The position numbers were made by a program, and so were the translations under genes. Positions 7,237 to 14,286 of a stretch of DNA of 30,896 nt are shown piece after piece (the stretch's first letter is position 1; each line of letters opens with the position of its first letter). Source of the stretch: Actinomycetota bacterium (lineage in GTDB: Bacteria; Actinomycetota; Actinomycetes; Acidothermales; Acidothermaceae); assembly GCA_003134755.1 (NCBI GenBank), contig PLCK01000214.1:255-31150 (forward strand), read 5' to 3'. Below the pieces are notes generated by a model. It saw only the letters and a program-made list of their open reading frames with translations. It ran no database searches and was not told where the DNA came from.

Positions 7237-8589
7237 GTGCAAGAACTCCAGTCGTGGCGGGCACTTCCGGTCGCCCAGCGGCCGCCGTGGCCCGACCCGG
7301 AGGCGCTGCGCGGAGTCGCAGAGACGTTGAGCCAACTCCCGCCACTCGTCGTCCCGGAAGAATGCGACAGGTTGCAGTCGCGGCTGGCCGACGTCGCGCG
7401 GGGCAAGGCGTTCCTGTTGCAGGGCGGCGACTGCGCCGAGACGTTCGCCGACGCAACGGTCGAGAACGTCCGTGACAAGCTCAAGATCCTGTTGCAGATG
7501 GCCGTTGTGCTGACCTACGGCGCGAGCGTTCCCGTTGTGAAGGTCGGCCGGATGGCCGGTCAGTACGCGAAGCCCCGGTCCAAGAACACCGAAGTCGTCG
7601 ACGGCGTCGAGCTGGGCAGCTATCGCGGCGACGCGGTCAACTCGATCGCGCGCACGCCGGAAGCTCGCATCCCTGATCCCGCGCGGCTGCTCGAGGCCTA
7701 TCACCGGGCCAGCGGCACGTTGAACCTGATCCGCGCGCACGCAACCGGTGGGTTTGCTGATCTGCGCAAGGTGCACTCGTGGAACTCCGACTTCGTACGT
7801 CGCAGTCCGGCCGGGCAGCGCTACGAGTCGATTGCCACCGACATCGATCGCGCGTTGTCGTTCATGCAGGCGTGCGGCTTCGATCTCGAGCGCTCCGACG
7901 CCGCCCACCAGGTGGAATTGTTCGCCAGCCACGAAGCACTGTTGCTCGACTATGAAGCCGCGCTCACGAGATGGGACGACGACCGCGGCGCCTTCTACGA
8001 CCTGTCGGCGCATCTGGTCTGGATCGGCGAGCGCACCCGCGACCTCGAAGGTGCACACGTCGACTTTGCCAGCCGCATCGCCAACCCCATCGGCGTCAAA
8101 CTCGGGCCGGCAACGTCACCCGAAACAGCGGTCGCGCTCATCGACAAGCTCGATCCCGACCGTCGGCCTGGTCGGCTGATGTTCGTCACCCGCATGGGCG
8201 CCGACCGGGTGCGCGATGTTCTGCCGCCGATTGTCGAGAAGGTGACCGCATCGGGCGCTGAGGTCGTGTGGAGCTGCGACCCGATGCACGGCAACACGAT
8301 CGAGTCCGAAAGTGGCTACAAAACAAGGCATTTTGACGACATCGTCGAGGAGGTCACCGGATTCTTCGAGGTGCACCAGGCCCTCGGCACCGTGCCGGGC
8401 GGGCTGCATGTCGAGCTCACCGGCGAAGACGTCACCGAATGCTTGGGGGGTGGCGACGAGATAGTGGACGCCGACCTCGCCGGCCGTTACGAGACCGCCT
8501 GCGATCCGCGCCTCAACGTAGGGCAGTCGCTCGAACTCGCGTTCCTCGTCGCCTCAATGCTTCAAGACGGACGCCGCGCCCGTTCGTAA
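7237..8589 (+). CDS. aroG: 3-deoxy-D-arabino-heptulosonate 7-phosphate synthase, type II
   Basis: A 450-residue type II (plant/mycobacterial) DAHP synthase that condenses phosphoenolpyruvate and erythrose 4-phosphate, the first step of the shikimate pathway. The metal-binding cysteine lies in LQGGDCAE (C66). Other landmarks are VVKVGRMAGQYAKPRS, GDAVNS, GVKLGPATSPE and the C-terminal CDPMHGNT. Length is close to mycobacterial AroG (about 460). The GTG at 7237 is chosen from the homologous start and the TAGACT box 7 bases upstream. The 3' end overlaps the convergent type I-beta enzyme gene by 36 bases, so two unrelated DAHP synthases lie tail to tail. Regulation appears separate: this gene has no leader, while its partner has an attenuator. 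Confidence 0.93.
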   Translation: MQELQSWRALPVAQRPPWPDPEALRGVAETLSQLPPLVVPEECDRLQSRLADVARGKAFLLQGGDCAETFADATVENVRDKLKILLQMAVVLTYGASVPVVKVGRMAGQYAKPRSKNTEVVDGVELGSYRGDAVNSIARTPEARIPDPARLLEAYHRASGTLNLIRAHATGGFADLRKVHSWNSDFVRRSPAGQRYESIATDIDRALSFMQACGFDLERSDAAHQVELFASHEALLLDYEAALTRWDDDRGAFYDLSAHLVWIGERTRDLEGAHVDFASRIANPIGVKLGPATSPETAVALIDKLDPDRRPGRLMFVTRMGADRVRDVLPPIVEKVTASGAEVVWSCDPMHGNTIESESGYKTRHFDDIVEEVTGFFEVHQALGTVPGGLHVELTGEDVTECLGGGDEIVDADLAGRYETACDPRLNVGQSLELAFLVASMLQDGRRARS

Positions 8590-9603
8590 GGCGAGAGTTC
8601 GTCCGAGCAGTGGTGGCAACGTTCGTACTGCGGTGGCCAGCTCCCGAAGGTCGCCGTCGACGAGCGCCTGTGGCCCGTCGCACAAGGCGAGTTCGGGGTG
8701 CGGGTGTACGTCGACGATGATGCCGTCGGCGCCGACCGCCATAGCCGCGCGCGAAAGCGGCAGCACCAGGTCTCGGCGTCCGCCCGAGTGTGAGGGATCG
8801 ACGATGATCGGCAGATGCGAAAGCCCATGAATGACAGGCACCGCGGAGATGTCGAGGGTGTTGCGCGTTGCCGTCTCGAACGTACGGATGCCTCGCTCGC
8901 AGAACACGATGTCGAGGTTGCCGCGCTGTGCGATGTACTCCGCCGCCATCAACCATTCCTGGATCGTCGAGCTCATCCCGCGCTTGAGCATGACGGGCTT
9001 GCGCAGCGCGCCGACCGCCTGCAGTAGCGCGAAGTTCGCCATGTTGCGGGTGCCGACCTGCAGCATGTCGGCGTATTGCGCGACGAGGGCGACGTCGTTC
9101 GCGTCGACGACCTCGGTGACGACAGGGAGGCCGGTCTCCTCGCGCACCCGGGCTAGGATCTTCAGGCCGTCCTCGCCGAGCCCTTGGAACGCGTACGGCG
9201 AGGTGCGTGGCTTGTAGGCGCCGCCACGAAGCAGCGTCGCACCGGCGGCGACAGCCATCTGGGCGGCGTCGAGAGTCTGTTCGTACGACTCGACCGCGCA
9301 CGGGCCGGCGATGAACGTGAACGTCTCAGGTCCGATCGGCACGCCGCCCACTGACACCGTCGTTCGCTCCGGATGGTTCTCGCTGCTTACCAGCTTGAAC
9401 GCCGCAGAGATCCGCAGCACTTGGCTGACGCCGGCGAGGGCACGCAGGTTGAGCGCATAGAACTGCTCGACGTCGCCGACGAGCCCGATGATCGTGCGCT
9501 GGACGCCCCGGCTCACGAACGCCTCACCGCCGGCGCCCTCGACCCTGGCCACCACGGCCTCGATATCGGCGGAGGAGGCGTCAGCTGCCATGACGACGAC
9601 CAT
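8554..9603 (-). CDS. aroF: 3-deoxy-7-phosphoheptulonate synthase, type I-beta with N-terminal regulatory domain
   Basis: A 349-residue DAHP synthase of the KDO8P-synthase-like I-beta group. Residues 1-70 (starting MVVVMAADASSADIEAVV) form the ferredoxin-like domain that gives allosteric inhibition in Thermotoga-type enzymes. The barrel follows, with AGPCAVES (C102), GGAYKPRTSPYAFQG, KRGMSST, CERGIRTFE and VDPSHSGG, covering the PEP, metal and E4P sites. A good ribosome-binding site (GGAAGG, 9611-9616) lies 7 bases before the ATG. Upstream sits a leader peptide gene and terminator hairpin, so expression is probably attenuated by aromatic amino acid supply. The 3' end overlaps the type II gene by 36 bases on the other strand. 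Confidence 0.92.
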   Translation of the reverse strand: MVVVMAADASSADIEAVVARVEGAGGEAFVSRGVQRTIIGLVGDVEQFYALNLRALAGVSQVLRISAAFKLVSSENHPERTTVSVGGVPIGPETFTFIAGPCAVESYEQTLDAAQMAVAAGATLLRGGAYKPRTSPYAFQGLGEDGLKILARVREETGLPVVTEVVDANDVALVAQYADMLQVGTRNMANFALLQAVGALRKPVMLKRGMSSTIQEWLMAAEYIAQRGNLDIVFCERGIRTFETATRNTLDISAVPVIHGLSHLPIIVDPSHSGGRRDLVLPLSRAAMAVGADGIIVDVHPHPELALCDGPQALVDGDLRELATAVRTLPPLLGRTLALRTGAASVLKH

Positions 9604-9624
9604 CGAATGTCCTTCCTACATACG

Positions 9625-9650
9625 AAAACCCCGGGCTACGGGCCCGGGGT
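9625..9650 (-). terminator. Rho-independent terminator acting as attenuator before aroF
   Basis: On the minus strand CCCCGGGC, a 5-base loop and GCCCGGGG form a perfect 8-bp GC stem (9629-9649), extended by one A-T pair, followed by TTTT (9628-9625). It lies between the leader stop codon and the aroF ribosome-binding site, so it would end transcription before aroF unless prevented. It is the clearest intrinsic terminator I saw in the window. Confidence 0.85.
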
Positions 9651-9720
9651 CGGTGTGGTTGGCGGTCCGATTAGCGCAGCGTGTGGCTGGCCAGCAGGTC
9701 CGCCCGCACAACCGCGGGCG
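9637..9720 (-). promoter_or_regulatory. Leader hairpin and possible antiterminator of the aroF attenuator
   Basis: Inside the leader gene CGCCCGC (9720-9714) and GCGGGCG (9707-9701) form a perfect 7-bp hairpin with a 6-base loop. The segment TGCGGGC (9708-9702) can instead pair over 7 positions (one G-U) with GCCCGTA (9643-9637), which is the top of the terminator's 5' arm and its loop. A ribosome paused at codons 7-13 (9742-9722) would mask the 9720-9714 arm and free the other arm for antitermination. Pairing was worked out by hand; no folding energy was computed. Confidence 0.6.
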
Positions 9721-9760
9721 TGAACTCGTAGTCATACCAAAAGGCGCGCGTGTCGGACAC
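9671..9760 (-). CDS. Aromatic-rich leader peptide of the aroF attenuator (29 aa)
   Basis: A short frame, GTG at 9760 to TAA at 9671, encodes 29 residues beginning MSDTRAFWYDYEF. Residues 7-13 hold two Phe, one Trp and two Tyr, five aromatic residues in seven codons. This is expected of a leader peptide that senses charging of all three aromatic tRNAs. A TAGGGT hexamer 7 bases before the GTG predicts a leaderless mRNA with immediate translation. A hairpin inside the gene and a terminator after it complete an attenuator. Leader-peptide control of aroF is, as I recall, known in Corynebacterium glutamicum, which supports the reading. The peptide itself probably has no function beyond being translated. 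Confidence 0.85.
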   Translation of the reverse strand: MSDTRAFWYDYEFTPAVVRADLLASHTLR

Positions 9761-9767
9761 GAGTGCG

Positions 9768-9773
9768 ACCCTA
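9768..9773 (-). promoter_or_regulatory. Candidate -10 box (TAGGGT) for the aroF leader transcript
   Basis: TAGGGT on the minus strand ends 7 bases before the leader GTG at 9760, predicting transcription starting at the start codon. It falls just after the endonuclease IV stop (9787). No good -35 was seen, although GTGACA lies 11 bases upstream. Confidence 0.5.
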
Positions 9774-9786
9774 CCATCGCCGCATG

Positions 9787-10650
9787 TCACCGGTCGCGCA
9801 GAGACCTCAGGAGTCCCAGGTCCTCGCGGTGCTCGGGTGCTTTCCCGGGCGTCTCGAGCACGAGCGGGACGCCGCGAGCCGCCGGATGCCGGAACAGTTC
9901 GGCGAACGGTTCGATGCCGATTCGGCCCTTCCCCAGGCGTTCGTGGTTGTCGCGGTTCGACCCGCAGGCATCCTTCGAATCGTTGGCGTGAATCAGCTTC
10001 AACCGTCCGCGCCCCACGGCGCGAACCAGCGCATTCAGCGTGGTCCGGACGCCGCCAGGTGCCGCGATGTCGTGTCCGGCCGCGAATGCGTGGCAGGTGT
10101 CGAGGCAGATCCCGAGCCTCGGGTGCGCGTCGAGAGCTTCGAGGTAGGGCCCGAGCTCGTCGACAGTCGCCGCGAGCGACTGACCGGCGCCCGCCGTGGC
10201 CTCGATCAACACGTCGGGACCGTCGTCGGGGATCTCATCGAGTAGCGGCAACAGGTTCTCACGCAATTGCGCCATGGCGGTCGGCTTGCTCGCCGTTGTC
10301 ACTGCCGAGCCGGCGTGGACGACGACACCTCGCGCCCCGATGGCACACCCGCGTGACAACGCGTGCCGCAACGACAGCACCGAGTTCTCCAGTGTGGCCG
10401 GCGTCGGTGATGCCAGGTTCACCAGGTACGACGCGTGCACGAAGATCGGGATCTTCGCCTTCGTGCAACCGGCGCGGAATTCGTCGTCCTGGCGCGGATC
10501 TCCTGGTGTGCGGGCCCACCCACGGGGATTGGAGAGGAACACCTGGATGGCTTCTGCGCCGACGTCACGCGCGTACGCGAGCCCGCCGCTCGAAAGTCCG
10601 CCGGCGACCGGGACGTGTACCCCGACAGCGGACGGCTTCCGAGGGGGCAT
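9787..10650 (-). CDS. nfo: Deoxyribonuclease IV (endonuclease IV, AP endonuclease)
   Basis: A 287-residue TIM-barrel AP endonuclease that cleaves DNA 5' of abasic sites in base excision repair. The three-zinc ligand motifs are visible in order: GVHVPVAGG, VHASYLVN, VVHAGS, LIEATAG, CLDTCHAFAAGHD, HANDSKDACGSNRDNHERLG and VLETPG. Length is normal for the family (about 280-285). The ATG at 10650 is 12 bases after the kinase gene stop on the same strand, so the two are probably co-transcribed although functionally unrelated. Together with the SOS cassette further on, this adds a second DNA-repair function to the window. Confidence 0.93.
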   Translation of the reverse strand: MPPRKPSAVGVHVPVAGGLSSGGLAYARDVGAEAIQVFLSNPRGWARTPGDPRQDDEFRAGCTKAKIPIFVHASYLVNLASPTPATLENSVLSLRHALSRGCAIGARGVVVHAGSAVTTASKPTAMAQLRENLLPLLDEIPDDGPDVLIEATAGAGQSLAATVDELGPYLEALDAHPRLGICLDTCHAFAAGHDIAAPGGVRTTLNALVRAVGRGRLKLIHANDSKDACGSNRDNHERLGKGRIGIEPFAELFRHPAARGVPLVLETPGKAPEHREDLGLLRSLRDR

Positions 10651-10662
10651 CGGCCCAGGATG

Positions 10663-12564
10663 TCAGAACACGTACAGCGTGATGAGCGTGCCCTTCGGCT
10701 GTTGGCCGGTCGGTGACTCCTGCAACACGCGGCCGGGGCCGCCGTCGAGCTGTGAGATCTTGACTCTGAACCCGGCTGCCTCGAGCGCCTTGGTCGCATC
10801 CTTGACCTTCTTGCCGTTCTCATCGGGGACCGAGAACTTCTGCTGCCCCTTCGAGACGTCGAGCGTGATCGGCTGGCCCTTCGTACCGTTACCCGAGTTC
10901 GGGGTCTGCGAGATCACCGCGCCGGACGCCACGGTGTCGCTGAAGTCCTGGGTCTGCGTGACCGCGAAGCCGGCCGTCGTGAGCGCCTTGTTGGCTTCGT
11001 CAAATGTCTTGCCGGTGTAGTCGACGATGGGGATCGGCGGCGGCCCTTGGCTGACCGTGACGTTGACCGACTTGCCGTAATCGATCTGGGTGCCCACCGG
11101 CGGGTCGACGCCAATGACGTTGCCAAGCGGAACCGTGTCGCTTGGTATCGGTGTCGGCGTGATACTACTGAGCCCAACGGCGGCCAACGCCGCCTGGTAG
11201 TCCGCAAGTGTCGTTTGGGTCGGGTCGAACGACGGCACCGTCGACAGATGCTTGCCCTTCGAGATGCGAATCGTGACCGTGGCACCCTTGTGCAGCTTAG
11301 TGCTGGGGTCCGGGGTCTGCGCGAAGACCAGGTTCGCGTCGACGGTCGAACTCCAGTCAGGTGTGCCGACGACGAGATTGACATGCGAGCTGGTCGCCTT
11401 CGCCTGAGCTTGGGCGGCGGTGAGCTTCAAGAAACTCGGTGCCGTGGTGTTCCGGTCGATGCCGTAGTACCAACCCGCGCCGCCTGCGCCGGCCGCCAGC
11501 AGCAGGATGACCAGCAGCGCGATCAAGCCGCGGCGGCGGCGTCGAGGTCGTCGGTACTCCTCGACAGCGGGCGGCGGTTGTTGCGCGGGTGGCTGCGACT
11601 GAGGCTGGTGCCACGCCGGGCGGTCGTAGCCCGCGTCGTGGTCGGGCAGCTCGACGACGAGCGTGTGCTGGGTGCGGGGGACCAGCGTCGTCGGGCTGGT
11701 GGCGTCGGCTTCCAGGGCCGGCAGGCTGCGCCGGACCCGTACGGTCTCGGCCAGGAATGCCCCTGCGTCGTGCGGACGCTGATCAGGGTCACGCGCGGTC
11801 GCCCGGGTCACGAGTGCGTCGACCTGCGGCGGCGTCCCGGGTACAACCGACGACGGCGGCGGTACGTCCTCGTTCGCGTGCCGGTACGCCACCGAGATGG
11901 CGGTCTCGCCGTCGTACGGCGGACGCCCCGTCAGCATCTCGAACAGCATGATGCCGGCGGCGTAGACGTCGCTTCTCGGGTCCGCGACACCGCGGGTCAC
12001 CTGCTCGGGCGCAAGGTAGGCAACGGTTCCGATCAACGTGGTGGCGCTCGTCGCGGCCCGGTTGGCCGCCGCCCTGGCGAGACCGAAGTCGGCAACCTTC
12101 ACCCGGCCGTCGTCGGCGAGCAGCACGTTCTCGGGCTTCACATCGCGATGGACCAGACCGGCCGCGTGCGCTGCCGACAGCGCCGCCAGAACCGGTTGCA
12201 GGATCGACAACGCCTCTTGCGGCACGAGGCGGCGACGTTCACGGATGAGGTCGCGCAGCGTGCGGCCGTGCACGTACTCCATGGCGAGGAACACCTGACC
12301 GGCGTCGTCGCCCTGATCGAAGACGGCGACCACGTTCGGGTGCGACAGCCTGGCGGCCGACTTGGCCTCGCGGATGAAACGCGCGACGAACTCGTCGTCC
12401 TCGGCGAACACCTGATGCATGACTTTCAGCGCGACCACCCGGTCGAGCCGGGTGTCGAGCGCGCGATAGACCGTTGCCATTCCGCCTCGCGCGATGCGTG
12501 CCTCGACCCGGTACCGGCCGTCGAGCACGCGGCCGATCAAAGAGTCCGAAACTGTCGCATCCAC
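10663..12564 (-). CDS. pknL: Ser/Thr protein kinase with four PASTA domains (PknL-like by context)
   Basis: A 633-residue membrane kinase. The cytoplasmic kinase domain spans about 15-275, with glycine loop IARGGMATVY, catalytic Lys in VALKVM (K47), HRDVKPEN (139-146), DFG (159-161) and APE (185-187). The activation loop is rich in Thr (ATSATTLIGT). A Pro/Gln-rich juxtamembrane linker and Arg stretch precede one TM helix (about 347-366). Four extracellular PASTA repeats follow (about 374-437, 441-507, 511-573, 577-633), which in this family sense muropeptides or lipid II. Context next to type II aroG and an Rv2175c-like gene matches the pknL locus, so I use that name. The domain layout is PknB-like. 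The GTG start has TAGACT 7 bases upstream. Confidence 0.9.
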   Translation of the reverse strand: MDATVSDSLIGRVLDGRYRVEARIARGGMATVYRALDTRLDRVVALKVMHQVFAEDDEFVARFIREAKSAARLSHPNVVAVFDQGDDAGQVFLAMEYVHGRTLRDLIRERRRLVPQEALSILQPVLAALSAAHAAGLVHRDVKPENVLLADDGRVKVADFGLARAAANRAATSATTLIGTVAYLAPEQVTRGVADPRSDVYAAGIMLFEMLTGRPPYDGETAISVAYRHANEDVPPPSSVVPGTPPQVDALVTRATARDPDQRPHDAGAFLAETVRVRRSLPALEADATSPTTLVPRTQHTLVVELPDHDAGYDRPAWHQPQSQPPAQQPPPAVEEYRRPRRRRRGLIALLVILLLAAGAGGAGWYYGIDRNTTAPSFLKLTAAQAQAKATSSHVNLVVGTPDWSSTVDANLVFAQTPDPSTKLHKGATVTIRISKGKHLSTVPSFDPTQTTLADYQAALAAVGLSSITPTPIPSDTVPLGNVIGVDPPVGTQIDYGKSVNVTVSQGPPPIPIVDYTGKTFDEANKALTTAGFAVTQTQDFSDTVASGAVISQTPNSGNGTKGQPITLDVSKGQQKFSVPDENGKKVKDATKALEAAGFRVKISQLDGGPGRVLQESPTGQQPKGTLITLYVF

Positions 12565-12571
12565 GGCGTTG

Positions 12572-12577
12572 AGTCTA
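12572..12577 (-). promoter_or_regulatory. Candidate -10 box (TAGACT) for the PknL-like kinase, leaderless
   Basis: TAGACT on the minus strand, followed by 7 bases and then the GTG start at 12564. It is the same hexamer and spacing as for the type II DAHP synthase gene. Confidence 0.5.
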
Positions 12578-12661
12578 CGTGCGGCCCGGGCCGGGCCTGG
12601 TCAGGCGCGGCGGGCCAGGCGGGTCCGGCGCCCAGATCGCGCCTACGACAGGATGGTGCCC

Positions 12662-13357
12662 ATGGACCCAGGTGTCGTGCTTTTCGACCTCGACGGCACC
12701 CTCACCGAGTCAGGCCCGGGCATCGTGCGATCTGTCGCGTACGCGCTCGACGCGGTGGGTCTGCCGCCGCTCGACGCCGCCGCGCTGGCGCGATTCATCG
12801 GACCTCCGCTGCTCGATTCGTTCCGCGACGTCGCGGGCCTCGACCAGGCGGCCTCCCACGAGGCGTCGGTGGCTTACCGCCGGTACTTCAAGGAACGCGG
12901 CATGTTCGAGAACTCGGTCTACCCGGGCATTGCCGATCTGCTGCGCAGCCTTCGCGATGCCGGACGTCGATTGGCCGTGGCGACCTCCAAGCCGACGCCG
13001 TACGCGTTGCCGATCATCGAGCATTTCGGCCTGCACGAGTACTTCAGGGCGGTGTGCGGCCCCGACAGGGACGGCCCGAACGCGGACAAGACGATCGTTG
13101 TCGCGGGTGCATTGGCCCTTCTCGACGTGGTGCCCGGGCCTGACGTCGTCCTGATCGGTGATCGCTTTCACGATGTCGTCGGGGCGCACGCGAACGGCAT
13201 CGCCTGCATCGGCGTGCTCTGGGGTTACGGCTCGCGCGCGGAGCTGACGACCGCCGGCGCCGACGCCCTGGTCACCGACGTCGACGAGCTGGCCACCCTG
13301 CTGGGAGTGGGCGCAACGTCCTACGCGTCCAGCGCCGGTGACGACGCCTTCGCGTAA
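12662..13357 (+). CDS. HAD-superfamily phosphatase (phosphoglycolate phosphatase-like)
   Basis: A 231-residue HAD hydrolase with a C1-type cap. Motif I is LFDLDGTLTES with nucleophile and acid Asp, motif II is AVATSKP, motif III falls around the Lys of NADKTIVV, and motif IV is IGDRFHDVVGA. It resembles Gph/PpaX-type phosphatases acting on small phosphorylated metabolites; the substrate is not determined. ATG at 12653 (nine bases earlier) is an alternative start. ATG at 12662 is preferred because CAGGAT lies 7 bases before it, fitting the leaderless pattern. It is divergent from the kinase gene and its 3' end overlaps thiG by 37 bases on the opposite strand. A role in thiamine-phosphate turnover is possible but unsupported. 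Confidence 0.85.
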   Translation: MDPGVVLFDLDGTLTESGPGIVRSVAYALDAVGLPPLDAAALARFIGPPLLDSFRDVAGLDQAASHEASVAYRRYFKERGMFENSVYPGIADLLRSLRDAGRRLAVATSKPTPYALPIIEHFGLHEYFRAVCGPDRDGPNADKTIVVAGALALLDVVPGPDVVLIGDRFHDVVGAHANGIACIGVLWGYGSRAELTTAGADALVTDVDELATLLGVGATSYASSAGDDAFA

Positions 13358-14082
13358 CGCCTGACCGGGATGCGTCCGGCGAGCCGCGCGAGGCGGCCCG
13401 CTTCGACGGCCTTACGCATCGCCTCGGCCATCATCACCGGCTGTTGCGCGCGGGTCACCGCCGAGGCGAGCAGCACCGCGTCGCAGCCGAGTTCCATGGC
13501 GAGGGCCGCATCGCTCGCCGTACCGATGCCGGCGTCGAGGATCACCGGCACGCCGGCGTTCTCGACGATGAGTTCGATGTTGTGCGGGTTGCGAATCCCG
13601 AGGCCCGACCCGATCGGCGAGCCGAGCGGCATCACGGCCACGCAGCCGATCTGTTCGAGCCGGCGTGAGAGAACGGGATCGTCGTTGGTGTAGGGCAACA
13701 CGACGAATCCGTCGGCGACGAGTTGCTCGGCGGCGACGAGCAACTCCACGGCGTCCGGCAACAGCGTGTGTTCATCGGCGATGACCTCGAGCTTCACCCA
13801 GTTCGTACCGAGCGCCTCGCGGGCGAGCTGGGCGGTAAGCACGGCGTCGGCGGCGGTGTAGCAGCCGGCGGTGTTCGGCAAGACCCGGACGCCGCGTCGC
13901 GACAGGACGTCGAGGATCGATCCACTCGACGTCGGGTCGATCCTGCGCATGGCTACCGTCGTCAGTTCGGTGCCGGACGCGACGAGCGCGGCATCGAGGA
14001 CGTCGAGACTCGGCATGCCGCCCGTTCCCATCACGAGCCGCGAGGCAAAGGTTTCACCAGCGATGACGAACGGATCGTCCAC
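13321..14082 (-). CDS. thiG: Thiazole synthase ThiG
   Basis: A 253-residue TIM-barrel enzyme that builds the thiamine thiazole ring from 1-deoxy-xylulose 5-phosphate, dehydroglycine and ThiS thiocarboxylate. The Schiff-base Lys lies in NWVKLEVI (K97). Family landmarks include RLVMGTGG, LPNTAGCYTA, MPLGSPIGSG, VPVILDAGIGTASDA and CDAVLLASAV. The start is GTG at 14082, 3 bases after the thiS stop, consistent with a thiO-thiS-thiG operon. Its 3' end overlaps the HAD phosphatase gene on the other strand. ThiF-type activating enzyme is not in the window. Confidence 0.95.
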   Translation of the reverse strand: MDDPFVIAGETFASRLVMGTGGMPSLDVLDAALVASGTELTTVAMRRIDPTSSGSILDVLSRRGVRVLPNTAGCYTAADAVLTAQLAREALGTNWVKLEVIADEHTLLPDAVELLVAAEQLVADGFVVLPYTNDDPVLSRRLEQIGCVAVMPLGSPIGSGLGIRNPHNIELIVENAGVPVILDAGIGTASDAALAMELGCDAVLLASAVTRAQQPVMMAEAMRKAVEAGRLARLAGRIPVRRYAKASSPALDA

Positions 14083-14085
14083 GAC

Positions 14086-14286
14086 TCATCCGCCCTGTAC
14101 GGCGGTCAAGACCTCGACGGAGTCGGCGTCGGCCAGCACGGTGTCGGGCCAGCTGCCGCGCGGCACCACGCTGCCGTTCAGGGCGACCGCGATCCCTTGC
14201 GGAGCGGTCGTCAGCTGCGCGACGACGTCGGTCAACGTGCTCGCGGGCGGCAGCTCGCGCTGCTGGCCGTTCACGACGACTGTCAT
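14086..14286 (-). CDS. thiS: Sulfur carrier protein ThiS
   Basis: A 66-residue beta-grasp protein ending in VQGG, the diglycine tail that is adenylated and converted to a thiocarboxylate to donate sulfur to ThiG. It starts MTVVVNGQQRELPPASTLTD and contains GIAVALNGSVVPR, typical of ThiS. Its ATG overlaps the thiO stop by 4 bases (ATGA) and thiG follows after 3 bases, so translation is probably coupled. Confidence 0.94.
   Translation of the reverse strand: MTVVVNGQQRELPPASTLTDVVAQLTTAPQGIAVALNGSVVPRGSWPDTVLADADSVEVLTAVQGG

Noticed and set aside
5940..8058. Long minus-strand frames across the phosphofructokinase and DAHP synthase genes
   Set aside because: Both plus-strand genes are clear enzymes. 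The antisense translations are Arg/Val/Asp-rich without family motifs.
9625..9650. Hairpin as a simple terminator of the endonuclease IV transcript
   Set aside because: It lies after an aromatic-rich leader frame with a competing hairpin and just before the aroF ribosome-binding site, so attenuation explains it better. It may also stop read-through from endonuclease IV.
11047..13143. A 698-codon open frame on the plus strand opposite the kinase gene
   Set aside because: The kinase on the minus strand has every catalytic motif. The plus-strand translation is Arg/Gly-rich with no domain and is a GC-codon shadow.
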